In this document: one piece after another, positions 1 through 7,949 of the stretch
Numbering within the stretch: position 1 is the stretch's first letter
Layout: the number at the start of each line of letters is the position of its first letter
DNA from: Methanosarcinales archaeon
GTDB taxonomy: Archaea > Halobacteriota > Methanosarcinia > Methanosarcinales > Methanocomedenaceae
Direction of reading: 5' to 3'
Length of the DNA: 20,476 bases
Assembly (NCBI GenBank): GCA_030614485.1
Contig: JAUWTY010000003.1
Coordinates: 1-20,476 of the forward strand
Translations under genes and position numbers: made by a program
The notes under the pieces: generated by a model
Told to the model about the DNA's origin: nothing
Databases searched by the model: none
The model's input: the letters and a program-made list of their open reading frames with translations, nothing else

Positions 1-798
1 GGAGGACATGCCATGGTGGACCCCGGGCTCATGGAAGACATTGTGCAGGACGTAGTACTTCTGCGCTATGTAGGCATCCATCCCATTATCGTTCACGGTG
101 GCGGTCCCGAGATAACTGAGAAAATGGAAGTGATGGGCAAGAAAAGCGAATTCGTGGCAGGACTGCGTATCACTGATGACGAGACCATGGAGATAGCCCG
201 CATGGTACTGGTGGGTAACATCAACACCCGCATCGTATCGGCCATCGGTACCTATGGCGGTAAGGGACTTGGGCTCTCAGGCAAGGACGGCCGGCTCATC
301 ATGGCCAAAAAGAAAGCCCTCCAGCGCGTCACCGTCGAGGGCAGGGAGCATGACGTGGACCTGGGCTGGGTAGGTGATGTGGAAGTTATCAATCCGGAGA
401 TACTTGTAATAGCGGCAGGCAAGGGTTACATTCCGGTCGTTGCACCTATTGCCATGGACGAGCAGGGCAACAGCCTGAACATCAATGCTGATACCGTGGC
501 CGGCGACATAGCTGCAGCCATGCGGGCCAAGAAACTCATACTCATGACCGATGTGCCAGGTGTGCTGCGGGACCCTGCCAAAGAATCCACCCGCATCTCA
601 CGTATACAGTTAGAGCATATCGAGGACATGATCGGGAACGGTACCATTGCCGGGGGAATGATTCCAAAAGTACTCTCAGCAGCAGGTGCGGTGGAAAAAG
701 GTGTGGATAAAGTACATATCATTGACGGCAGCAAGTCCCATAGTATACTGCTGGAACTGTTCACTGACCAGGGTATAGGGACAATGATATTCCACTGA
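1..798 (+). CDS. argB: Acetylglutamate kinase, 5' truncated by the window edge
   Basis: Phosphorylates N-acetyl-L-glutamate with ATP, the second step of the acetylated arginine (ornithine) route, in the cytosol. The reading frame is open from base 1 and reads GGHA directly into the Met at 13. This matches the family's KxGGHAM segment, so the true start lies upstream and the Met at 13 is internal. Visible family motifs are HGGGPEI (substrate/phosphate-binding loop), the SGKDG segment, NINADTVAG, the LTDVPGVL stretch and the C-terminal GGMIPK motif. About 265 residues are present; the family usually has 290-300, so roughly 25-35 N-terminal residues are missing. The next gene begins 84 bases later behind its own TATA-like box, so argB probably ends its transcription unit here. 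Identity is very secure. Confidence 0.97.
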   Translation, partial: GGHAMVDPGLMEDIVQDVVLLRYVGIHPIIVHGGGPEITEKMEVMGKKSEFVAGLRITDDETMEIARMVLVGNINTRIVSAIGTYGGKGLGLSGKDGRLIMAKKKALQRVTVEGREHDVDLGWVGDVEVINPEILVIAAGKGYIPVVAPIAMDEQGNSLNINADTVAGDIAAAMRAKKLILMTDVPGVLRDPAKESTRISRIQLEHIEDMIGNGTIAGGMIPKVLSAAGAVEKGVDKVHIIDGSKSHSILLELFTDQGIGTMIFH

Positions 799-828
799 AA
801 AAGCAACCCGGTTTTAATACAGTTAAGC

Positions 829-836
829 ATATAAGG
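829..836 (+). promoter_or_regulatory. Candidate archaeal TATA box upstream of the EMC6-like/ABCE1 pair
   Basis: CATATAAG lies in an AT-rich stretch of the 84-base gap after argB. A start site about 25 bases downstream (near 857) would give a leader of roughly 25 bases containing the GGAG at 870-873 ahead of the TTG codon at 883. The placement fits, but TATA-like strings are common in AT-rich gaps and no transcript evidence is available. Confidence 0.4.
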
Positions 837-882
837 TATCCGAAGTCTATTAGGTCAAATCGTATTTATGGAGTAACGACCA

Positions 883-1338
883 TTGAGCAAAAAGACCAAA
901 GGTGCAAAGAAGGGATTCTGGGAAAAGGCCAAGGAATCAGCGGGCCAGCAGCAGGCATTGGCCGAGCGTAAGAAAGTTTCAAAGCAAAAGTCAGTAGACA
1001 CTCAGTCCACACCAAAACCCGCCCAACCCATAGAAAAGACACCAGAGGAGAAGACAAAGCTCCATAAAGAAGGAATTGTAAAGACGATAGTTCCAGCTTT
1101 AATAGGGACAGTTGCCGGATTTTTCAGTCTTATTAGCATGGGGGATGGTACTGAATATCCCTGGTTCTCTATCCTGGTCTTTGTGATAATTTTCTCATAC
1201 TATGCCCAGCGCATAGTATACCCATTAATAGGACTGGATATAAAAGGATTCGGCAAAAAGGACTGGTTTTATGTTGAGTTCATGGCCGTCATTTTCTGGC
1301 TTGTAATCTGGACACTACTGCTCAACCCTCCCCTTTGA
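883..1338 (+). CDS. EMC6-like small archaeal membrane protein (probable)
   Basis: A 151-residue protein starting at TTG, chosen because GGAG at 870-873 sits 9 bases upstream and no better start is in frame. Residues 1-62 are hydrophilic and rich in Lys, Gln and Pro. Three hydrophobic segments follow at about 65-86, 92-112 and 127-147, the last containing KDWFYVEFMAVIFW and ending in WTLLLNPP. Length, topology and the KDWFY...W...LLLN ending resemble the archaeal EMC6-like family, from memory rather than by alignment. In eukaryotes EMC6 pairs with EMC3 in the core of the ER membrane insertase; a similar role here is inference. The gene is 22 bases upstream of ABCE1 and probably co-transcribed with it. 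It could instead be another small three-helix membrane family. Confidence 0.6.
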   Translation: MSKKTKGAKKGFWEKAKESAGQQQALAERKKVSKQKSVDTQSTPKPAQPIEKTPEEKTKLHKEGIVKTIVPALIGTVAGFFSLISMGDGTEYPWFSILVFVIIFSYYAQRIVYPLIGLDIKGFGKKDWFYVEFMAVIFWLVIWTLLLNPPL

Positions 1339-1360
1339 ACCATTTTGAGGTGTAATCTCT

Positions 1361-3139
1361 GTGAGGATAGCCATAGTTAATAAGGACAGGTGCCAGTTCA
1401 AGAAATGCGGTCACGAATGTATTAATTTTTGTCCCAGGGTACGTACCGGGGACGAGACCGTAGTTATAGGTGAGGATGGCAAGGCCGTAATATCAGAAGA
1501 ACTCTGTGTAGGCTGTGGGATCTGTATCAAAAAATGTCCTTTTGATGCAATTATGATTATAGGGCTGCCCGAAGAACTGGACAACCCTGTGCACAGGTAT
1601 GGAACCAACGGGTTTGCGCTGTACGGGCTGCCTACACCGGTACAGGGCAAGGTCACAGGTATCCTTGGCCCCAACGGAGTGGGAAAATCCACTGCCGTCA
1701 ATATCTTAAGCGGTATCATGATGCCCAACCTGGGCAAAGACGACACTACCTGGGACGAAGTGCTGGAAATATATTCTGGCTCTGGTATGTACGAATATAT
1801 GAAGACCCTATCAGAAGGTAACATCAAAGCATCACATAAACCGCAATATGTTGATAACATCCCCAAGGCAGTGAAAGGGAAAGTATCACAACTGCTCAAT
1901 AAGGCCGATGAGCGGGGTATCATGGACGAAATGGCCAGCAAGCTTGAGATTGAGCATGTGCTGAACAGGGACATTAAAGACCTATCCGGAGGTGAACTTC
2001 AAAGGGTGGCACTGGCAGCATGTGTAAGCCGGGAAGCTGATTTCTATTTTATTGACGAGATTAGTCCTTACCTTGACATATATCAGCGTATCAATTCGGC
2101 ACGTATTATTCAGGAACTGGCAGATACCAGTGCAGTGATGGTGATAGAACATGACCTGGCCCTGCTTGACCAGCTGGCAGATACCGTACATATAGCCTAT
2201 GGTATTCCTGCCGGTTACGGTGTGATCACCCAGCCAAAAGGTGTGAGGGTAGCCATCAACCAGTACCTTCATGGTTTTCTGGCAGAGGAGAACGTACGAT
2301 TGCGCACCGAGGCTATCGAGTTTGAGGAGCATCCGCCACGGGAACAAAAAGATATTCCCACCCTGCTTGAATTTAGCAGGTTCACCAAGAAATACGGTGA
2401 TGACGGGTTTGAACTGGTGGTGGGAAGCGATACGCTTGGTAGTGAAATAAAACAGGGTGAGGTTATTGGTATTGTGGGACCAAATGGGATAGGAAAAACC
2501 ACTTTTGTCCAAATTCTGGCTGGCGAAGAAACACCCACTACTGGCAGTCTTGAGACTGACCTTACCATCGCGTACAAACCCCAGTACTTGAAAGGTGACT
2601 ATCCCGTAAAAGTTAGGGACTTCCTGCGTGGTATTAACACAAAATTCGATACCAGTTATTACCAGACCGAGATAATCAAGCCGCTGCAGCTGGACGGCTT
2701 TATGGACCAGCTGCTGACTGAACTATCGGGTGGTGAATTGCAGCGTGCTGCCATTGCTGCCTGTCTTGGCAAGAATGCTGACCTGTATATTTTTGATGAG
2801 CCCAGTGCACACCTGGATGTGGAACAACGTGCCCTGGCAACCAGGGTTATCCGGCGGTTCGCTGAAAATAATAACGTGACTGCCATGGTAGTTGACCATG
2901 ATATATATATGATTGACATGCTGTCCGAGAGGCTTGTGGTGTTTGAGGGACAACCGGGAGTAATGGGTGAGGTCCACGGGCCATTTGATATGCGTGAAGG
3001 TATGAACCTGTTTTTGAAGAACCTGAATATTACATTCAGGCGGGATGACGAGACCAGAAGGCCCAGGGTGAACAAACCTGGTTCCAAACTGGACAGGCAG
3101 CAAAAATCTATGGGTGAATATTATTATGCATTGGAATAG
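1361..3139 (+). CDS. ABCE1/RLI ribosome-recycling ATPase
   Basis: Splits 70S ribosomes after termination, working with aRF1/Pelota, and binds the small subunit. The 592-residue length is normal. Two [4Fe-4S] clusters are predicted by C11, C16, C20, C24 and by C49, C52, C55, C59 (CxxCxxCxxxCP). Two ABC ATPase cassettes follow: Walker A GPNGVGKST at 103-111 and GPNGIGKTT at 373-381; signature LSGGELQR at about 208 and 455; Walker B plus catalytic Glu in FYFIDE and LYIFDEP. The C-terminal segment carries the basic hinge region. The start is GTG at 1361 with GAGGTG at 1347-1352 upstream. It follows the EMC6-like gene closely and faces the minus-strand DUF1805 gene. All catalytic and cluster residues I looked for are present. 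Confidence 0.98.
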   Translation: MRIAIVNKDRCQFKKCGHECINFCPRVRTGDETVVIGEDGKAVISEELCVGCGICIKKCPFDAIMIIGLPEELDNPVHRYGTNGFALYGLPTPVQGKVTGILGPNGVGKSTAVNILSGIMMPNLGKDDTTWDEVLEIYSGSGMYEYMKTLSEGNIKASHKPQYVDNIPKAVKGKVSQLLNKADERGIMDEMASKLEIEHVLNRDIKDLSGGELQRVALAACVSREADFYFIDEISPYLDIYQRINSARIIQELADTSAVMVIEHDLALLDQLADTVHIAYGIPAGYGVITQPKGVRVAINQYLHGFLAEENVRLRTEAIEFEEHPPREQKDIPTLLEFSRFTKKYGDDGFELVVGSDTLGSEIKQGEVIGIVGPNGIGKTTFVQILAGEETPTTGSLETDLTIAYKPQYLKGDYPVKVRDFLRGINTKFDTSYYQTEIIKPLQLDGFMDQLLTELSGGELQRAAIAACLGKNADLYIFDEPSAHLDVEQRALATRVIRRFAENNNVTAMVVDHDIYMIDMLSERLVVFEGQPGVMGEVHGPFDMREGMNLFLKNLNITFRRDDETRRPRVNKPGSKLDRQQKSMGEYYYALE

Positions 3140-3166
3140 AGTCAAAAGTTGCGACGGTACACCCAA

Positions 3167-3183
3167 CCGCAGCAGAGCTGCGG
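3167..3183. terminator. Hairpin in the convergent gap, possible bidirectional terminator
   Basis: CCGCAGC and GCTGCGG form a perfect 7-bp GC-rich stem around a 3-base loop (AGA). It lies 27 bases after the ABCE1 stop and 65 bases beyond the DUF1805 stop on the other strand, the only convergent junction in the window. A weakly T-rich stretch follows on the + strand. Archaeal termination usually depends on U-tracts more than on hairpins, so the role is uncertain. Nothing else stands out in the 109-base gap. Confidence 0.4.
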
Positions 3184-3248
3184 AGTATAGTTATTTAGAT
3201 CAAGAGCATACTTCCATCCATAATGATTGATTTTGTAAACGGTAGCTG

Positions 3249-3536
3249 CTAAAACATGAGTTCCAGTGCTGCCTGCCCGGTCATTCCCTCTTGAATTCCT
3301 AAGTTTTGGGCGGCTGTTGTGGATTCTACCACACTAGCTGCCAGTACGTCATCAAAACTGCCAACACCTGTTACTTTTACGGCCACGTCACCCAGCCGCT
3401 GGGCTGTATCAATGTTCAGGTAGCCGCACATGACAAAACCTTTTGGTGCCTTAATGACCAGTAATGGAGCGTGTTCCATATCCATTTTTAACCCCACAGC
3501 GGTGCCATTTTTAAGTTCGATAGGTTCAATGAGCAT
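3249..3536 (-). CDS. DUF1805 (YunC-type) family protein
   Basis: A 95-residue protein on the minus strand, starting with MLIEPIELKNGTAVGL. It has the alternating beta-rich pattern and the central KAPKGFVMCGYLNIDTAQRLGD segment that I associate with DUF1805 proteins, a small archaeal/Firmicutes family of unknown biochemical role. No enzyme motif is evident; there is a single Cys in the conserved MCGYL stretch. Its start lies 2 bases past the stop of the upstream zinc-ribbon gene, so the two are almost certainly one operon. The site ahead of the ATG (AAGATAG) is a weak Shine-Dalgarno, which suggests translational coupling to the upstream gene. Family assignment is fairly confident, function unknown. 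Confidence 0.8.
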   Translation of the reverse strand: MLIEPIELKNGTAVGLKMDMEHAPLLVIKAPKGFVMCGYLNIDTAQRLGDVAVKVTGVGSFDDVLAASVVESTTAAQNLGIQEGMTGQAALELMF

Positions 3537-3538
3537 AT

Positions 3539-3697
3539 TTAATCTATCTTTTTAAGGTCAGTGGACTGGCAGGTTGGACAGGACAGTTTGGAGCCCATAC
3601 CCTTGAATTTATTACCGCATGCATTACATTCATAACTTGACATAGCCGTGCCACTCATATCAACACTATCAGCAGTACTCGAATCAACAAAACACAT
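3539..3697 (-). CDS. Small zinc-ribbon protein, 52 residues
   Basis: Read on the minus strand from ATG at 3697 to TAA at 3539-3541. The start is set by a GAGGT Shine-Dalgarno (complement of 3705-3709) 7 bases upstream; later in-frame Met codons (residues 14 and 19) lack one. After about 20 polar residues there is a zinc ribbon: YECNACG (C24, C27) and CPTC (C40, C43), spaced as in FmdB/HypA-like and rubredoxin-like knuckles, ending STDLKKID. Zinc binding follows from the four Cys; the partner is unknown. It is the first gene of a two-gene unit with the DUF1805 protein, diverging from the SPOUT methyltransferase gene. The protein is real by start signal, motif and coupling, but I do not know its function. 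Confidence 0.82.
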   Translation of the reverse strand: MCFVDSSTADSVDMSGTAMSSYECNACGNKFKGMGSKLSCPTCQSTDLKKID

Positions 3698-3730
3698 ATT
3701 AATTACCTCAATTAACAGAATTCTATTATA

Positions 3731-3739
3731 GGTTATAAG
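3731..3739 (-). promoter_or_regulatory. Candidate TATA box for the zinc-ribbon/DUF1805 unit
   Basis: The minus strand reads CTTATAACC here. A start about 25 bases downstream would fall near 3710, just ahead of the GAGGT at 3705-3709, giving a leader of only about 12 bases. A second AT-rich string (TATAATAG, complement of 3723-3730) would place the start past the Shine-Dalgarno, so I prefer this one. Prediction only. Confidence 0.4.
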
Positions 3740-3761
3740 ATTACTGCCCGTGTGCCAAACA

Positions 3762-3770
3762 CTTATATAT
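3762..3770 (+). promoter_or_regulatory. Candidate BRE/TATA promoter of the ribosomal block
   Basis: CTTATATAT is a good match to the archaeal TATA consensus and is preceded by an A-rich BRE-like CCAAACA. A start site about 25 bases downstream falls near 3791, only about 10 bases before the ATG at 3801. This is the strongest promoter-like element in the window and lies at the head of the long + strand block. Confidence 0.6.
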
Positions 3771-3800
3771 CTCTACTGTTATCATAACCGGAAAGTATAG

Positions 3801-4694
3801 ATGATACCTTCACAAGCGGTTAAACCACGGTCAAACCTGACAATACTTATACCTTCATCCCTGACATCAGAGTCAAAGGATGAGAAAATAAGGGCATACA
3901 AGGTTGGCCAGATCGCGAGGGCGGCATCGGTGTTTCGGGTCGGTAATATTATTATCTACCGGGATTCGCAGTTCGATGACAGCAGGTTTATAGATTTGCT
4001 GCTGCGGTATGCAGAAACTCCACAGTATCTGCGCAAACACCTGTTCCCACTCCGGAAGGAGCTGAAGTACGCCGGAATATTACCTCCGCTGCGTACACAA
4101 CATCATCCAACAGCATCAAAATCATCTGACCTCACTGATGGAGAATTCCGCGTTGGGGTCGTGGTCCCAGGACCAAAGAAGAGCGAGACAAAAGTCGGAT
4201 CTGACACAGTCACATGGGTCGATATCGGTGTAGATAGCCCGGTTCCCCTCAAACCTTCCTCAAGGAAGGTACAAAAGGGCGAGCGTGTCAATGTCAGGAT
4301 TTTTTCGCGACGACCGATACAAGTTGAACTTGTAGAAACGGACAATATCCCTGTGTACTGGGGATACCGGACAGCAATTGAAGACAGCCTTACAGGGGCA
4401 CTGGATAAAATATCCAGACAGGATGCCCTGATATTGGCCACCTCACGGGAAGGCCGGGTACTTGATACCCCGTTCCTTGAGGAATTGGGCAAGCAAGCGA
4501 GGTTAAAGTCATATACTGTTGTGGTATTCGGTTCACCCAAACAGGGTGTGGAGTCCATATTAGCAAGAGAGGGTACAGACCTCTCAAAATATCAGTGTGA
4601 AACACTGAATACCGTACCCGGACAGGGCACAGCAACTGTAAGGACAGAAGAAGCCGTGTGGGCCACACTGTCAATGCTGAACCTGGTAAGGTAG
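3801..4694 (+). CDS. SPOUT-class putative RNA uridine N3-methyltransferase (COG2106/SPOUT1 family)
   Basis: A 297-residue protein resembling the archaeal MTH1/human SPOUT1 (C9orf114) family of SAM-dependent knotted RNA methyltransferases. The N-terminal half has the conserved LTILIPSSL beta strand and the VGQIARAASVFRV and LRKHLFPL segments. A middle domain of about 110-175 looks like the OB-fold insertion (VGVVVPGPKK, WVDIGVD, GERVNVRI). The C-terminal region has VVVFGSPKQGV and NTVPGQGTATVRTEEA, typical of the trefoil knot that binds SAM. The gene is preceded by a TATA box close to the ATG and has no clear Shine-Dalgarno, so it may be read from a very short leader. It sits 60 bases ahead of uL3, a position I recall as common in archaea. 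The rRNA target is not deducible here. Confidence 0.85.
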   Translation: MIPSQAVKPRSNLTILIPSSLTSESKDEKIRAYKVGQIARAASVFRVGNIIIYRDSQFDDSRFIDLLLRYAETPQYLRKHLFPLRKELKYAGILPPLRTQHHPTASKSSDLTDGEFRVGVVVPGPKKSETKVGSDTVTWVDIGVDSPVPLKPSSRKVQKGERVNVRIFSRRPIQVELVETDNIPVYWGYRTAIEDSLTGALDKISRQDALILATSREGRVLDTPFLEELGKQARLKSYTVVVFGSPKQGVESILAREGTDLSKYQCETLNTVPGQGTATVRTEEAVWATLSMLNLVR

Positions 4695-4710
4695 GGTTAA
4701 AGCGGTAATA

Positions 4711-4720
4711 AATCGCGATT
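4711..4720. repeat. 10-bp perfect palindrome AATCGCGATT before uL3
   Basis: AATCGCGATT lies in the 60-base gap between the SPOUT gene and uL3, 22 bases before the AGGAGG site. The palindrome does not extend further. It could be an operator or the tip of a leader structure, or chance. Confidence 0.3.
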
Positions 4721-4754
4721 AATAGCAAATTCCAGGAGATTAAGGAGGAAAACA

Positions 4755-5771
4755 ATGGCAAACGTACACAGACCAAGGCGAGGTTCCCTGGCATTCAGTC
4801 CCAGAAAAAGGGCAAAGAGTCAGGTACCTACAATAAGATCATGGTCCGAAAGTGATGGAGAACCAAAAATGGGTGGTTTTGCAGGATACAAGGTCGGCAT
4901 GAGCCATGTGATAATGATGGATGATAAGCCGAAAAGCCTTACAGAAGGTATGGAGATATCAGTACCTGTAACGGTGCTTGAAGTACCTGCCATGAAGATT
5001 GCAGCTATCAGGGTGTATGGCAAGACAGGACCCTATGGCACAAAGATACTCGGTGAAGCTCTATCCAATGAACTTGACCCAACACTGGATCGAAAAATAA
5101 TCCGGCCAAAGAAATCCAAACCGGACAAAGCTCTTGCCAGTATAGACAAACTGGTAGAAGAGGGAAGGGTGGAAAATATTCACGTAATTACTTATACACT
5201 ACCATCCCAGATATCAGGAGTACCAAAGAAAAAACCTGATGTGATGGAGAACAGGATTGTTGGCGGAGACGTTGCAGCAAGGCTTGAATATGCCAAATCT
5301 ATCCTTGGTAAATCGGTAACTGTTTCTGACGTATTCAGCTCAGGCGATATTGTGGACACCTCTGCCATTACCATTGGCAAGGGCACACAGGGGCCTGTTA
5401 AAAGATGGCATATAAATTTGATGAAAGGCAAGCACAGCAGGCAGGGAAGTCTCAGGCAGATAGGTACACTCGGACCCTGGAATCCATCCAGGGTAAGCTG
5501 GAGAGTACCTCAACTGGGCCAGACCGGCTATCACCAGAGGACAGAATATAATAAACGTATCCTCAAGATCGGTGAGAAAAGTGAAGAAGTAACTCCTACA
5601 GGCGGGTTTTTGAATTATGGAGAAGTGAATGGCGAATATCTGCTCATCAAGGGCAGTGTACCTGGTCCTAAAAAGCGTCTTGTCAGGTTAAGACCGGGAA
5701 TCAGGTCTGAGATTAAGAATGCAGGTGTGCCACAAATTTCACATATCAGTGTGGAGTCGAAACAGGGGTGA
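4755..5771 (+). CDS. rpl3: 50S ribosomal protein uL3
   Basis: Early-binding large-subunit protein near the peptidyl-transferase centre and the factor-binding region. The 338-residue length is normal for archaea/eukaryotes and much longer than bacterial L3. Typical segments include the basic start [17 protein letters not shown], the GYKVGMSHV region, [32 protein letters not shown], and [31 protein letters not shown]. The start is fixed by AGGAGG at 4743-4748, 6 bases before the ATG, the best ribosome-binding site in this part of the window. First gene of the S10-type cluster; uL4 follows 5 bases later. Confidence 0.98.
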   Translation: MANVHRPRRGSLAFSPRKRAKSQVPTIRSWSESDGEPKMGGFAGYKVGMSHVIMMDDKPKSLTEGMEISVPVTVLEVPAMKIAAIRVYGKTGPYGTKILGEALSNELDPTLDRKIIRPKKSKPDKALASIDKLVEEGRVENIHVITYTLPSQISGVPKKKPDVMENRIVGGDVAARLEYAKSILGKSVTVSDVFSSGDIVDTSAITIGKGTQGPVKRWHINLMKGKHSRQGSLRQIGTLGPWNPSRVSWRVPQLGQTGYHQRTEYNKRILKIGEKSEEVTPTGGFLNYGEVNGEYLLIKGSVPGPKKRLVRLRPGIRSEIKNAGVPQISHISVESKQG

Positions 5772-5776
5772 GATAG

Positions 5777-6535
5777 ATGAGCAAGGCAAAAATCATGGAT
5801 TTAACAGGAGCACAAAAAGGTGAAATAGAGCTCCCTGAAGTATTTGATGAGATTTACAGGCCTGACCTGATTAAAAAGGCAGTACTGGCTGCTCAGGCTA
5901 ACAGGTTACAGGTTTACGGTCCTACCCCTTATGCCGGTATGCAGACCTCAGCAGATAATGCGGGTCCAGGCAGAGGTTCTGCCAGGGTGCCAAGGATTAA
6001 GAACGGTAACAGGGTTGCCCGAATATGTCAGGCAAGAGGCGGCAGGAAAGCCCATCCACCAAAGGTGGAGAAAGATTACTCTGAGAAGATCAATAAGAAG
6101 GAACGCTTAAAAGCCATTAATTCGGCAATAGCGGCCACTGGCAATGTTGAACTGACAAAGCAGCGCGGGCACAGGTTCGATACAGAACTGCCCATAGTTG
6201 CTGTGGATGAGTTCCAGGATGTCAAGACCACAAAAGAGGTTACAGGTTTCATGGAAACCATCAATGTGTTCGAGGATGTCATGCGTGCCAAGAACGGTAA
6301 GCATATCAGGGCAGGCGGCGGCAAGAGACGCGGTCGCAAGTACAAGAGACCCAAGAGCTTGCTCATAGTGGTGGGCCAGGATAATGGCATCGTACGGGCA
6401 GCACGGAATTTACCCGGAGTGGATGTGGTGATGGTCAACAGGCTGAACGCAGAACTGTTGGCACCGGGAACCCATGCAGGCAGGTTGGCCATCTGGACCG
6501 AATCTGCCATACAGGCACTGGGGGGGGTGGCGTAG
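5777..6535 (+). CDS. rpl4: 50S ribosomal protein uL4
   Basis: Large-subunit protein whose extended loop lines the exit tunnel; in E. coli its homologue also represses the S10 operon. The 252 residues are the usual archaeal length. The tunnel loop is visible at about residues 60-90 ([15 protein letters not shown] and the following basic stretch), followed by GGRKAHPPK and the C-terminal [24 protein letters not shown] core. GGGGTGA at 5765-5771 overlaps the uL3 stop and gives the ribosome-binding site for the ATG at 5777. The 3' end contains a run of eight G at 6520-6527 encoding LGGVA. The stop abuts the uL23 ATG with no gap. Confidence 0.98.
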   Translation: MSKAKIMDLTGAQKGEIELPEVFDEIYRPDLIKKAVLAAQANRLQVYGPTPYAGMQTSADNAGPGRGSARVPRIKNGNRVARICQARGGRKAHPPKVEKDYSEKINKKERLKAINSAIAATGNVELTKQRGHRFDTELPIVAVDEFQDVKTTKEVTGFMETINVFEDVMRAKNGKHIRAGGGKRRGRKYKRPKSLLIVVGQDNGIVRAARNLPGVDVVMVNRLNAELLAPGTHAGRLAIWTESAIQALGGVA

Positions 6536-6787
6536 ATGTCTGCCATCAAACATCCCTTTGTCACAGAAAAGGCGACCTATCATATCGAGGACAACAACAA
6601 GTTGCAGTTCATAGTGGACATTAACGCTACCAAGGACCAGATAAAGCGGGAGATAGAAGAACTCTACAACATCCCCATTATCAGCGTGAATACCATGATA
6701 ACCATGAAAGGCAAGAAAAAGGCCATCGTCTCCTTTGAAGGTGACAATACTGCCGGTGAGTTGGCTTCAAAACTTGGTATATTCTAA
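6536..6787 (+). CDS. rpl23: 50S ribosomal protein uL23
   Basis: Large-subunit protein beside the tunnel exit, part of the docking site for SRP and the Sec translocon. The 83 residues match archaeal uL23 length. The family pattern IKHPFVTEKAT at the N terminus, then LQFIVDINATKDQIKREIEELYNI and VNTMITMKGKKKA, is clear. The ATG follows the uL4 TAG directly (TAGATG); its Shine-Dalgarno is the GGTGG within the G-rich tail of uL4 at 6526-6530. Expression is therefore probably coupled to uL4. Confidence 0.97.
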   Translation: MSAIKHPFVTEKATYHIEDNNKLQFIVDINATKDQIKREIEELYNIPIISVNTMITMKGKKKAIVSFEGDNTAGELASKLGIF

Positions 6788-6802
6788 GGAGAGGTGAAAG
6801 GT

Positions 6803-7516
6803 ATGGGAAAGAGAATTATCTCACAGAACCGAGGAAAAGGGACACCCACGTACCGGGCACCCTCCCACAGGTTCAAAGCTGAACTTAAACACATTAAGGT
6901 AGACAAAGATCAAACAGTCACCGGGGATGTCATCGAGATTTTGCATGACACTGCCCGCTCTGCCCCCATTGCGAGGGTGAAACTGGATAACGGGGAAGAA
7001 CGACTGATACTCGTTCCTGAAGGTATTGCAGTCGGACAGCAGATTTCCTGCGGGATATCTGCCGAGGTCAAGGCGGGCAATACATTGCCACTGGGGGAGA
7101 TACCTGAAGGTGTGCTGGTATGTAACATTGAAAATAAGCCGGGAGACGGCGGACAGTTCGCCCGCTCAAGCGGTGTATATGCTGTGCTGGTCGCTCATGA
7201 TGTGGGCAAGAGTGTAGTACAGCTTCCAAGTGGTGTGATGAAGTGGTTGAGCCCACTTTGCAAAGCTACCATCGGTGTGGTGGCTGGCGGCGGCAGGACC
7301 GATAAACCATTTGTAAAGGCTGGAAAGAAATATCATAAACTGAAAACAAGGGCTGCAAAGTATCCCCGGGTATGTGGTGTGGCAATGAATGCCATAGACC
7401 ACCCATTTGGTGGCGGCGGATGGCAGCATCCAGGTAGACCCACGACAGTGAGTAGAAGAGCGCCACCGGGCCGGAAGGTCGGTTCGATAGCTGCAAAGCG
7501 AACAGGAAAGAGGTGA
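6803..7516 (+). CDS. rpl2: 50S ribosomal protein uL2
   Basis: Large-subunit protein needed for subunit joining and peptidyl-transferase assembly. I start it at ATG 6803 ([20 protein letters not shown]), the conserved archaeal N terminus, giving 237 residues. A GTG at 6794 is in frame but lies inside the Shine-Dalgarno GGAGAGGTG (6789-6797), which is 5 bases from the ATG. Conserved parts include the SH3/OB core, the GGGRTDKP stretch and the C-terminal [20 protein letters not shown] loop that reaches the catalytic centre, followed by [10 protein letters not shown]. uS19 follows 6 bases after the stop. Confidence 0.97.
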   Translation: MGKRIISQNRGKGTPTYRAPSHRFKAELKHIKVDKDQTVTGDVIEILHDTARSAPIARVKLDNGEERLILVPEGIAVGQQISCGISAEVKAGNTLPLGEIPEGVLVCNIENKPGDGGQFARSSGVYAVLVAHDVGKSVVQLPSGVMKWLSPLCKATIGVVAGGGRTDKPFVKAGKKYHKLKTRAAKYPRVCGVAMNAIDHPFGGGGWQHPGRPTTVSRRAPPGRKVGSIAAKRTGKR

Positions 7517-7522
7517 GAAGGT

Positions 7523-7936
7523 ATGGCAAAGAAAACATCCACCAAACTCCCAAAGAGAAAAGGTGAATATACTTATCGCGGAAAGACCGTTGATGAGCTT
7601 AAGACATTAAGCACTGAAGAGTTTTCCAAAATTATCCCTGCAAGACAGCGCAGGACAATAAAACGCGGACTTAGCGATGAACATAAAAAGATAATGCAGA
7701 AGGTCAAAGATGGTGAGACCACCATCAGGACGCATAGAAGGGATATGCTAATATTCCCTGACATGGTAGGTCTCAATCTGGAGATATATAATGGTAAGAG
7801 CTTCGAGAAGGTCGAGGTCATGCCAGAGATGATGGGGCATTATTTTGGGGAGTATTCCATGACCCGTAGGCGCGTGAGCCACGGTTCAGCTGGTGTTGGT
7901 GCTACCAAGTCCAGTAAGTTCGTACCATTGAAGTGA
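7523..7936 (+). CDS. rps19: 30S ribosomal protein uS19
   Basis: Small-subunit head protein that contacts the A-site tRNA region with uS13. The 137 residues are typical for archaea. The N-terminal extension ([19 protein letters not shown]) precedes the core: [69 protein letters not shown]. The ATG at 7523 follows AGGTGAGAAGG, which overlaps the uL2 stop. It sits between uL2 and uL22, as throughout archaea and bacteria. Confidence 0.97.
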   Translation: MAKKTSTKLPKRKGEYTYRGKTVDELKTLSTEEFSKIIPARQRRTIKRGLSDEHKKIMQKVKDGETTIRTHRRDMLIFPDMVGLNLEIYNGKSFEKVEVMPEMMGHYFGEYSMTRRRVSHGSAGVGATKSSKFVPLK

Positions 7937-7949
7937 TGGAGGTAAAAGG

